Below, one piece after another: positions 7,508 to 14,082 of a stretch of DNA of 44,433 bases. A program made the translations under genes and the position numbers. Numbering within the stretch: the first letter of the stretch is position 1; the number at the start of each line of letters is the position of its first letter. The stretch covers positions 1-44,433 of the forward strand of contig JACPCJ010000068.1 of the NCBI GenBank assembly GCA_016179865.1. The letters run 5' to 3'. The notes beneath the pieces were generated by a model that worked only from the letters and a program-made list of their open reading frames with translations, had not been told where the DNA came from and did no database searches. The DNA comes from Actinomycetota bacterium (lineage in GTDB: Bacteria > Actinomycetota > Acidimicrobiia > IMCC26256 > JACPCJ01).

Positions 7508-7971
7508 TTGTTCCTCGGGTCGGACTCGGCTACGACATCCATCCGTTCGGCACCGAGGGCACCCTGGTGCTCGGGGGCGTCCGCTTCGATGGCGAGCCGG
7601 CCCTCGTCGGGCACTCCGACGGTGATGCCGTGGCGCACGCCGTGGCCGATGCCTTGCTTGGCGCCGCCGCTATGGGCGACTTGGGAACCCTCTTTCCAGC
7701 CGATGACGAGACCTATCGAGGCGCCGACTCGATGGACCTGCTCCGCGACGTCGTCGCAAGGGTTACGGACAGCTTTCAGATCGGGAACGTCGACGTGGTG
7801 GTCGCGGCCGAGCGGCCCCGCCTCGCGCCGGTGCTCGGGGAGATGTCCGAGAACCTGGCGCGGGCGGTGGGCGCACAGGTGACCGTCAAGCCCAAGTTCG
7901 GTGAGGGGATCGGGGAGATCGGGCGTGGCGAGGCCATCGCCGTGTGGGCAATTGCCCTTATGGGCCGCTGA
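7504..7971 (+). CDS. ispF: 2-C-methyl-D-erythritol 2,4-cyclodiphosphate synthase
   Basis: IspF cyclises CDP-ME 2-phosphate to MEcPP with release of CMP. The metal ligands are visible as Asp11 and His13 (GYDIHPF) and His45 (SDGDAVAHAV). GADSMDLL, IGNVDVVV and GRGEAIAVWA are family motifs. The loop usually written KATTxEGLGFxG reads KPKFGEGIGEIG, an unusual version. The GTG start at 7504 overlaps the ispD stop; the 155-residue product matches the usual length of about 159. IspF acts two steps after IspD, and IspE is not in the window. Confidence 0.96.
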   Translation: MIVPRVGLGYDIHPFGTEGTLVLGGVRFDGEPALVGHSDGDAVAHAVADALLGAAAMGDLGTLFPADDETYRGADSMDLLRDVVARVTDSFQIGNVDVVVAAERPRLAPVLGEMSENLARAVGAQVTVKPKFGEGIGEIGRGEAIAVWAIALMGR

Positions 7972-7980
7972 GGTCGTCGG

Positions 7981-7986
7981 TAACGT
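7981..7986 (+). promoter_or_regulatory. -10 hexamer TAACGT before cysS (leaderless type)
   Basis: TAACGT ends 7 nt before the ATG at 7994. The spacing also supports this ATG as the start rather than upstream in-frame codons. Confidence 0.45.
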
Positions 7987-7993
7987 GCCTTCG

Positions 7994-9095
7994 ATGCGCC
8001 TGTTCGACACCCTCGCCGGTGAACTCGTCGAGTTCGTGCCCCGCGCCGAGGGCAAGGTGTCGATGTATGTCTGCGGGCCCACCGTCTACGACCACCCCCA
8101 CATCGGCCACGCCCGGAGCGCCCTCACCTTCGACGTCGTCCGCCGCTACCTCATGTGGCGCGGCTACGAGGTGACCTACGCCATGAACGTCACCGACATC
8201 GACGACAACATCATCCGCCGGGCGGCGGAAGAGGGGTCGACGGAGCCCGAGATCGCCCAGACCTACGAGGCCGCCTACTTCGAGCAGATGGCCCGTCTCG
8301 CGTATGTCGTTGAGGGATCGGGCGTGTACTTCGACGTCGAGAAGTACGCCGACCAGTACGGGTTCCTGCCCCACCGCACCCTCGAGCAGCTCCGAGAGAG
8401 TGCCGGGGCACGCGTCGAGGTCGACGAGGACAAGCGAAGCCCGCTCGACTTCGCCCTGTGGAAGGCGGCCAAGCCGGGCGAGCCCACCTGGGCGTCGCCG
8501 TTCGGGCCGGGCCGCCCGGGCTGGCACATCGAGTGCGCGGCGATGTCGCTCAAGCTCCTGGGCGAGCGCTTCGACATCCATGGCGGCGGCAAGGATCTGA
8601 AGTTCCCGCATCACGAGAACGAGCGGGTCGAGGCCGAGGCCGCCGGTCATCCGTTCGCCCGGTACTGGATGCACAACGGCCACGTGGTGATCGAGAACGT
8701 GAAGATGTCGAAGTCGCTCGGCAATTTCGTGACCCTTCAGGACGCCCTCGAGGAGTACGACCCCCGAGCCATCCGCATGGCCGTGCTCCAGACCCTCTAC
8801 CGGGGTGCTCTTCGACGCCGTCCGCCGGGCGAATACGGCGATCGACGAGGGTGATCCGTCGTCGCCCGCGCTGCTCGGCGCCGTCGACGAGATCTGCCGC
8901 GCGGTGGGCCTGGAGATGAGGCGGGGTGCCGAGGCCTCCGGTGCCGACGAGGCGATCGACGCCCTGGTCGATCGCCGCGAACAGGCGCGCGCCGCCAGGG
9001 ACTTCGCTGGCGCCGACCGGATTCGCGAGGAGCTGGCGGCGATGGGCGTCGTGGTGGAAGACACGGCCGCCGGGCCCGTCTGGCACAAGGCGTAG
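7994..9095 (+). pseudogene. cysS: Cysteinyl-tRNA synthetase gene with two internal deletions, one frameshifting
   Basis: CysRS charges tRNA-Cys. Signature elements remain: zinc ligands Cys27, Cys181 and His206 with Glu210 (HHENE), HIGH at 36-39 and KMSKS at 237-241. Compared with E. coli CysRS, about 29 residues are missing in frame after FEQMARL (junction near 8299/8300), where the helix before GHAYV should be. At about 8803/8804 the reading frame jumps: LQTLYR is followed one frame over by VLFDAVRRANTAIDEGD, skipping about 58 residues that include the DDDFNTP segment. The C-terminal domain then continues to TAG at 9093-9095. As written the first frame ends near 8854. cysS is normally essential, so either a second copy exists or the sequence is wrong here. 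Confidence 0.85.
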
Positions 9096-9108
9096 GAGGC
9101 GGCTCACC

Positions 9109-9939
9109 ATGCCGCCGCGCGGGCCCGCTCGCCAGCCCCGCCGTCCGGCGCGTCGCAAGAGCGGTGGGTCTCCCCGACGGGCGCCCGCGCGGGAGCGCGG
9201 CGGTCTCGGAGGCGACCAGATCGAAGGGCGCCAAGCGGTCTTGGCCGCCCTGACTGCCGGGAAGCGGCGCGTGCGCCAGGTGTGGATGGCGGGCGAACTC
9301 GACCCCGCCGCCATCCTCGACCGCATCCGGGGCGCTGCCGATCGCACGGGCGTGCCCGTGAGCATCGTGACCGCCGACGAGCTCGAGGGTCGGGCCCGGA
9401 CGGAGACACCCCAGGGGGTCGTCGCCCGCGCCGACCCCCTGCCGGAGGCCGACGCCGACGCGCTGCTGGCCCACCCCAAGGCGTTCCTCGTGGCGCTCGA
9501 CGGGGTCACGGACCCGGGCAACCTCGGAGCGGTGTTGCGGAGCGCCGAGGGGGCGGGGGCCACCGGCGTGCTGCTCCCCAAACGCCGGGCCGTCCACGTC
9601 ACCCCGGCGGTGACGAAGGCGGCGGCGGGCGCCATCGAGCACCTACCGATCGCCCTCGTACCGGGGATCCCCGCCGCCCTCGAGCGTGCGGCCCGGGTGG
9701 GCGTGTGGGCCGTCGGCCTCGACGGCGACGCCGAGGCGGAGGTGTTCGGTCTTGGCGTCGGCGACCGCCCTCTGGTCCTGGTGCTCGGCGCCGAAGGGCA
9801 AGGCTTGGCGCGCCTGACCCGGGAACGCTGCGACCTCGTGGTGCGCATCCCGATGCATGGACGAGTCGAGTCCCTGAATGTCGCTGCCGCCGCGGCCGTC
9901 GCCTGCTTCGAGGTGGCCCGGGTCCGCGCCAAGGGGTAG
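9109..9939 (+). CDS. rlmB: 23S rRNA 2'-O-ribose methyltransferase (TrmH/SpoU family, RlmB)
   Basis: The 276-residue SpoU-fold protein probably methylates G2251 of 23S rRNA using SAM. A basic N-terminal extension (about 40 residues, rich in Arg and Pro) is followed by the L30e-like substrate-binding domain (QIEGRQAVLAAL). The knotted methyltransferase domain carries the three motifs NLGAVLRSAEGAGATGV, LVLGAEGQGL and IPMHGRVESLNVAAAAA. ATG at 9109 has a good Shine-Dalgarno (TAGGAGG, 9093-9099) that overlaps the cysS stop codon. The cysS-rlmB order is shared by Bacillus and Mycobacterium. The domain is complete, unlike the gene before it. Confidence 0.94.
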   Translation: MPPRGPARQPRRPARRKSGGSPRRAPARERGGLGGDQIEGRQAVLAALTAGKRRVRQVWMAGELDPAAILDRIRGAADRTGVPVSIVTADELEGRARTETPQGVVARADPLPEADADALLAHPKAFLVALDGVTDPGNLGAVLRSAEGAGATGVLLPKRRAVHVTPAVTKAAAGAIEHLPIALVPGIPAALERAARVGVWAVGLDGDAEAEVFGLGVGDRPLVLVLGAEGQGLARLTRERCDLVVRIPMHGRVESLNVAAAAAVACFEVARVRAKG

Positions 9940-10099
9940 TGGCGCGCCCCCGATCGGGGGGTTCCGGTACCCGTTGTTCTCCACGCTCCGTGGTGTGCAA
10001 ATCGGGCAGTTCTCATCCCAGCGTGGTCGTGTGACTACTCCACGTGGCGACCTAACCACCAGGAACCCCCAAATTGGTGCAGAGCGTGAGATGTGACGG
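9940..10099. other. Gap after rlmB, with small palindromes
   Basis: No gene is seen between rlmB and the sigma factor. A CCCCCGATCGGGGG palindrome at 9947-9960, 8 nt after the rlmB stop, may be a weak terminator. CCACGTGG (10040-10047) and CCAAATTGG (10070-10078) lie upstream of the sigma-factor promoter and could be operator half-sites; nothing else supports that. Confidence 0.35.
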
Positions 10100-10128
10100 T
10101 TGACACCGGGGGGGCAGGCTGGTTACAT
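10100..10128 (+). promoter_or_regulatory. Strong housekeeping promoter of the sigma-factor gene
   Basis: TTGACA (10100-10105), a 17-nt spacer and TTACAT (10123-10128) form a near-consensus primary-sigma promoter. Transcription would start near 10135, giving a leader of about 100 nt before the ATG at 10239. It is the best promoter match noticed in the window. Confidence 0.8.
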
Positions 10129-10238
10129 CGCACTAGCCCGGCTGGATCAGAGGCCACTCACCCGCAAGGGTCAGGACCTCACCCCCCAACCGCACCACCG
10201 ATTCGCAGCACGAGTCACAACACACCGTAGGAGCACCG

Positions 10239-10922
10239 ATGGCCCTCCGCCTCGACGACCCGGCCCTCACGGATCTCTCGGACGAGGATCTCGCCTTCTC
10301 TTTCCAGGCCGGCGACGTCACCGCCCTGAACGCCCTCCTCGGCCGCTACCGCGGGTTCGCCCGGGCCAAGGCGCGGGGCTACTTCCTCATCGGCGCCGAC
10401 TCCGACGACATCGAGCAGGAAGGCCTGATCGGGCTCTACAAGGCGGCTCGCGACTACCGCCCCGACCGTGAGGCCTCGTTCCGGGCCTTCGCCGAGCTGT
10501 GCATCACCCGCCAGATCATCACGGCCATCAAGACGGCCACCCGCCAGAAGCACCAGCCGCTGAACTCCTACGTCTCGCTGTCATCGACCCGGGCCAGCGA
10601 CGACAGCGCCGGCGAGCGCACCGTGGAGGAGTCACTGGAGTCGCGCGAGATCAACGACCCCGCCGACCTCGTGGTGGGCGACGAGAGCTTCCGGTCGATG
10701 CGCTCGGGGATGCTGGAGCAGCTCTCGGGCCTCGAGGTGCGGGTGCTCCACCTGTACGTCTCGGGCAAGACCTATCAGGAGATCGCCGGCGAGCTCGGTC
10801 GCCACGTGAAGTCGATCGACAACGCCCTCCAACGCATCAAGCGCAAGCTCGACGCCCAGCTCGTCGAGCGTGACGCCGCCGAGCGTACGGCCGAAGCCGA
10901 CCTCGACGCCGCCGTCGCCTGA
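10239..10922 (+). CDS. sigH: Spo0H (SigH)-like RNA polymerase sigma factor
   Basis: This sigma-70 family factor of 227 residues closely resembles Bacillus SigH. Region 2 contains RAKARGYFLIGADSDDIEQE and the stretch SFRAFAELCITRQIITAIKT, followed by ATRQKHQPLNSYVSL. Region 4 contains LYVSGKTYQEIAGELGRHVK then SIDNALQRIKRKL. A Glu/Ser-rich linker joins them and a short Ala-rich acidic tail ends the protein. The ATG has an AGGAG Shine-Dalgarno. It has its own near-consensus promoter. In Bacillus sigH also follows cysS and rlmB, so the location is ancestral-like. There is no sign of sporulation genes here, so the regulon is unknown. Confidence 0.93.
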   Translation: MALRLDDPALTDLSDEDLAFSFQAGDVTALNALLGRYRGFARAKARGYFLIGADSDDIEQEGLIGLYKAARDYRPDREASFRAFAELCITRQIITAIKTATRQKHQPLNSYVSLSSTRASDDSAGERTVEESLESREINDPADLVVGDESFRSMRSGMLEQLSGLEVRVLHLYVSGKTYQEIAGELGRHVKSIDNALQRIKRKLDAQLVERDAAERTAEADLDAAVA

Positions 10923-11032
10923 GCCACCTCCCTCTGCGGATTCTCGGCTTCTCGAGTCTGGGGCCCTGCCGCGCGATGACGCGGAGGGGTGGCGACCGCC
11001 GGCCCATCTGAGACGGCAGTGGAAACTCGGGG

Positions 11033-11347
11033 CTACGGCTCAGCGTCGAGGTCGAGCTCGAGCTGGACGAGTTCGACCGCACCATCGGATGCGAGCTGAC
11101 CGACGACGGCGAAGCGGGGGACGAGCATGCCGGCGGCGATGAGGATGCGGTAGTCGGAGCGACCCGGGATCAGCTCGGGAAGGTCGTCGAAGCCGATCGC
11201 GAATCGTTCGACGATGCGGAGGAGCTCGAGCGCCTGGAAGTCGTTCGTCGATGGTTCGCCGCTCGGACCGCGCTCCGGCGGGAGCTGTTGGTCGAGGTCC
11301 TCGAAGAAGCCTGCTGTGGCGCGAACGGATCGTCGCTCGCCGCTCAA
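11033..11347 (-). CDS. Toxin-like protein of a putative two-gene module
   Basis: A 104-residue protein with no clear assignment. Start TTG at 11347 overlaps the stop of the upstream partner (TTGA), typical of toxin-antitoxin pairs. It contains FFEDLDQQLPPERG, a central helical stretch (DFQALELLRIVERFAIGFDD) and strands (SDYRILIAAGMLVPRFAVV) ending in an acidic VQLELDLD. I recall similar actinobacterial pairs annotated as RelE/ParE-like, but no catalytic residues are identifiable here. No membrane segment. Function is inferred from gene pairing only. Confidence 0.55.
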   Translation of the reverse strand: MSGERRSVRATAGFFEDLDQQLPPERGPSGEPSTNDFQALELLRIVERFAIGFDDLPELIPGRSDYRILIAAGMLVPRFAVVGQLASDGAVELVQLELDLDAEP

Positions 11348-11520
11348 GACCTATGGCTCTCGGCGTCCTCGATCCGCTCTTGAACCCGGCGGCGGACTCG
11401 TTCGAGGAACTCCGGGGGCACGCGCGACAGGTCGGTAACGAGGCTCGACGCGAAGATGGCGTCCTGCTCCTGAGGGGTCATCTGTTCCAGTTCCTCGACT
11501 GTCCAGACTTTCTGGTCCAC
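11344..11520 (-). CDS. Antitoxin-like small protein
   Basis: A 58-residue, highly charged, helical protein: VWTVEELEQMTPQEQDAIF, then VTDLSRVPPEFLERVRRRVQ. It lies just upstream of the toxin-like gene and overlaps its start, as antitoxins do. Start is one of two adjacent GTG codons (11523 or 11520); 11520 is taken because a TACCCT hexamer ends 8 nt before it. No DNA-binding fold is recognisable, so autoregulation cannot be claimed. Confidence 0.55.
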   Translation of the reverse strand: MDQKVWTVEELEQMTPQEQDAIFASSLVTDLSRVPPEFLERVRRRVQERIEDAESHRS

Positions 11521-11528
11521 CACGGTTG

Positions 11529-11534
11529 AGGGTA
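11529..11534 (-). promoter_or_regulatory. -10 hexamer TACCCT of the toxin-antitoxin-like pair
   Basis: On the minus strand TACCCT ends 5 nt before GTG 11523 and 8 nt before GTG 11520, consistent with a leaderless or nearly leaderless transcript. Confidence 0.35.
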
Positions 11535-11685
11535 GTCCTCGGGTGCAACACGGGATCGGACCGCAGGCGACGCCGTCCTCGGCCGATGCCTCCTCGGGGC
11601 TTCTCGAGCAAGTTCTCCACCTCACGCGTGGTGCCGACGTCAGAGGGGGAAATCTTGCTCGGGAACGTTCGCGGGGGACCAGTAG

Positions 11686-11758
11686 AGCCGGAGGTCGGAT
11701 TCGAACCGACGCGCTCTCGATTACAAGTCGAGTGCTCTACCGCCTGAGCTACTCCGGC
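11686..11758 (-). tRNA. tRNA-Thr (anticodon UGU)
   Basis: The minus strand folds into a full cloverleaf. The acceptor arm GCCGGAG/CTCCGGC has 7 bp and the D arm GCTC/GAGC 4 bp. The anticodon stem CTCGA/TCGAG encloses the loop CTTGTAA, and the T arm GTCGG/CCGAC encloses TTCGAAT. The anticodon TGT reads ACA threonine codons. CCA is not encoded. The neighbours are unrelated protein genes. Confidence 0.95.
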
Positions 11759-11934
11759 GCGGTGCCCCACCGTACCGCCGCCGCTCGCCCCGTTGAGGGT
11801 GGCGGTCATTGCGCGGGATACCTGGTCGACGGAGGGGCGGTTGCGCGCCTGGGCTGACCTTCCAGGGTGCTCGGCAGGGCTGGAGCCCCCGTTCGTTGTC
11901 GCGCTATTGTCCGCCGTCTCATGAGGGGCGAGGC

Positions 11935-13070
11935 GTGAAACGGGCACGCGGCGTAGCTGCTCCAGTCGGAGCGGCATGGCTCGCGGCTGCGCTCATCGCT
12001 TCGGCGTTGTCGCTTGTCGTGGCTGAGCCGGCGGCTGCAGTGGTGTCGCCGGGCTCGGCGTCACAGGTCGCTCTGTTCTTCGACTCGACCTACGTCGACA
12101 CGGGCGCGGGGTCGGGGGCGGAAGCGACCAACGCGAAAGCCTCCATGGAATCGAAGGGCCACACCGTCGCGACCTTCACCGGGATCACGGCCGCTGATTT
12201 CACCAACCTGATGCCAAGGCTGTCATCAAGGCCTTTGTCGACGGGGGAAAGACACTCGTCATCAACGGGCAGGGAACGGCGCGCGCGGCCTCATTCCTGA
12301 ACGCGGTGTTCGGCTTTAGCGTGAGCGAGTGCTGCGGGACCTCTTCCGGTTCGACGAACAAGACGGCCGCTGCAGCCAACACCTGCTACAGCGGGAGCGC
12401 CGCAAACCTCCCGACAGTGAGTCTCACTTCGGCCCTGACCGTCGCCTCCCTGCCGACAGGCGGAATTGAGATCTATGGCGATGGAACGAACGCCCGGGTC
12501 GCAACGATGACCTCCGGGTCGGGAAGCGTCATTTTTCTCGGGTGGGACTGGTTTGACGCGGCTCCCACCGGTACGCAGGACAGTGGTTGGCTCCAGGTGC
12601 TCGACGTTGCCGTTACGAAGTACGCCGTGTCGTGCGCCCAGGGCGCCTCGGTAACCACGACATCGACGACCACCACGACATCGACGACCACCACGACATC
12701 GACAACAACAACCACCACGACGACCACGACGACGACCACGCCGCAGAGCATCTCCCTGTCCACGTCGAGCACGACCTCGGGCGGCAACGTCGACGTCGTC
12801 GCCAAGGGGTTTGCCCCCAACTCTCTGGCCGACATCTTCCTGCTCTCCGACCCGATCCTTGTGGCCGACGACGTGCGGGTGGACACCACGGGCTTCGTGC
12901 GGACCACGGTGACCATCCCGAGCACCGTGGCGGCCGGGGCCCACACCATCCAGGTGCGCGGCACCGACCCGTCGGGCAACTCGCTCGTGCTGTCGAGCAG
13001 CATCACCGTGAACGCGCCCGCGGCCGCACCCGCGTCGCCCGTGTCGGGGACCCCGACCTTCACCGGGTAG
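11935..13070 (+). pseudogene. Secreted protein with Thr-rich linker, frameshifted near 12210
   Basis: GTG at 11935 begins a signal peptide (hydrophobic AAWLAAALIASALSLVVA, likely cleavage after EPAAA). An alpha/beta domain resembling a class I glutamine amidotransferase-like fold follows (VALFFDSTYVDTG, HTVATFTGI). At about 12208-12212 the frame changes: TNL is followed, one base back, by DAKAVIKAFVDGGKTLVING and the rest of the domain to FLGWDWFD. A Thr/Ser linker (12650-12742) and an Ig-like C-terminal domain (VAKGFAPNSLADIFL, STVAAGAHTIQVRGTDPSGN) end at TAG 13068-13070. A loss of 2 nt explains the break. A TATTGT hexamer at 11905-11910 could be the -10. Function unknown, probably cell-surface or exported. 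Confidence 0.75.
12650..12742 (+). repeat. Tandem repeat encoding a threonine/serine linker
   Basis: An 18-nt unit (CGACATCGACGACCACCA) occurs twice, followed by degenerate ACC/ACG-rich copies. It encodes a run of Thr with spaced Ser between two extracytoplasmic domains. Such linkers are common in exported actinobacterial proteins. Confidence 0.85.
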
Positions 13071-13106
13071 CTGGCGGGTGGGCCTCGCCGGGATCGGCGG
13101 GGCATC

Positions 13107-14081
13107 ATGCAGTTGCCCATGTCTGAGCACGACCCCAACCACGGGCGCGACGAGGTGTTGCCGGAGTCGCGCCCACCCGCTCGCACACCCACGGAGGCCG
13201 AGCGGCGGGCAAACGTGGCGCGCCAGAACGCAGAGGAACTGGAGCGCCGACGGCAAGCCGCCGCAGTCTCGGTCGAGCAGCGACTCGCCAGAGTGCGGGC
13301 CGACGAGGGGCGCCGGAGACGGCAGGTGGCGAGGCGGATCGCGACCGCGCTCGGAGCCCATCTGACACGGGTCCAGGCTGAAGCCTTGGCAGCGCCGGCC
13401 GAAGAACCCGATCTGGCGCAAAGTTTGAGCGACGCCATGCAAACCCTCGAACGGGAACTGAACCAGGTCTTTGAAGTGTTCGCCGAGTTCCCACCCGAGC
13501 CCGAGCCCGAACCCGAGCCCGAACCCGAACCCGAGCCGGTGGCCGTGGTCTCCGAGCCCGAGCCCGAGCCCGAACCCGAACCCGAGCCCGAGCCCGAACC
13601 GGTGGCCGTGGAGCCCGAGCCGGTGGCCGTGGAGCCCGAGCCCGAACCCGAGCCCGAACCCGAGCCGGAACCCGAGCCCGCTCCGGTGGACGCGGTCCCC
13701 GAGCCGGAGCCCGAACCCGAACCCGAACCCGAACCCGAGCCCGCTCCGGTGGACGCGGTGCCCGAGCCCGTCAGCGAGTTCGCCGGCGAGGACCTCGAGG
13801 ACTTCGGCGTCGATGCCCTGCCCGATCTGCAGAGCGGAGCGAACGCATCGAGTGGCGCGCCGGACGAGGTCGATCAAGAGCCGGCCGAGCACGCTGGCGT
13901 CATGGCCGCCGTTGCTGACGGTGCCCACTCGGTGCTCGCCGACGTGGACGAGGTTGGTGACCTGGCCGAGCCGGAGACCGACGAATCCGACGAGACCGAC
14001 CGTGCTTCCGAAGACGACGGCAACGTGCTTTCGCGGCTCGTCCGAACCGTGACTGACCAGGTAGACGACCTTCTGGACTGA
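13107..14081 (+). CDS. Glu-Pro repeat protein upstream of the IniA-like GTPase
   Basis: The 324-residue acidic protein has three parts. The first is a charged helical region (about 20-120; [20 protein letters not shown]), likely coiled coil. The second is a long Glu-Pro repeat (about 130-218) interrupted by VAV and APVDAV spacers. The third is an acidic helical C-terminus ending in [20 protein letters not shown] at 13107 is used; ATG at 13119 is an equally plausible start. There is no signal peptide or membrane segment. Its stop is 1 nt before the GTPase start, so they are coupled. The position corresponds to iniB in the mycobacterial iniBAC operon, but the sequence is not IniB-like. EP repeats are usually stiff spacers, as in TonB. 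Role unknown. Confidence 0.8.
   Translation: MQLPMSEHDPNHGRDEVLPESRPPARTPTEAERRANVARQNAEELERRRQAAAVSVEQRLARVRADEGRRRRQVARRIATALGAHLTRVQAEALAAPAEEPDLAQSLSDAMQTLERELNQVFEVFAEFPPEPEPEPEPEPEPEPVAVVSEPEPEPEPEPEPEPEPVAVEPEPVAVEPEPEPEPEPEPEPEPAPVDAVPEPEPEPEPEPEPEPAPVDAVPEPVSEFAGEDLEDFGVDALPDLQSGANASSGAPDEVDQEPAEHAGVMAAVADGAHSVLADVDEVGDLAEPETDESDETDRASEDDGNVLSRLVRTVTDQVDDLLD
13494..13756 (+). repeat. GARCCC hexanucleotide repeat encoding (Glu-Pro)n
   Basis: Four runs of the hexamer GAGCCC/GAACCC are separated by GTGGCCGTG-type and GCTCCGGTGGACGCG spacers. The last spacer occurs twice almost exactly, showing segmental duplication. The length is likely variable between strains and prone to assembly error. 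Confidence 0.85.
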
Positions 14082-14082
14082 A

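Noticed and set aside
10923-11032. Terminator after the sigma-factor gene
   Set aside because: An imperfect pairing of gccacctcc with ggaggggtggc needs gaps and a loop of about 50 nt, so it was not called.
11521-11685. Small RNA between the toxin-antitoxin-like pair and tRNA-Thr
   Set aside because: Only a weak 8-bp inverted repeat (11605-11612 and 11654-11661) is visible, which is not enough support.
12205-12215. Programmed -1 frameshift in the secreted protein
   Set aside because: No slippery heptamer and no following pseudoknot were seen; a simple 2-nt loss explains the break better.
12650-13756. Possible CRISPR array
   Set aside because: The repeats are short in-frame codon repeats (Thr linker, Glu-Pro) without unique spacers, and no cas genes are present.
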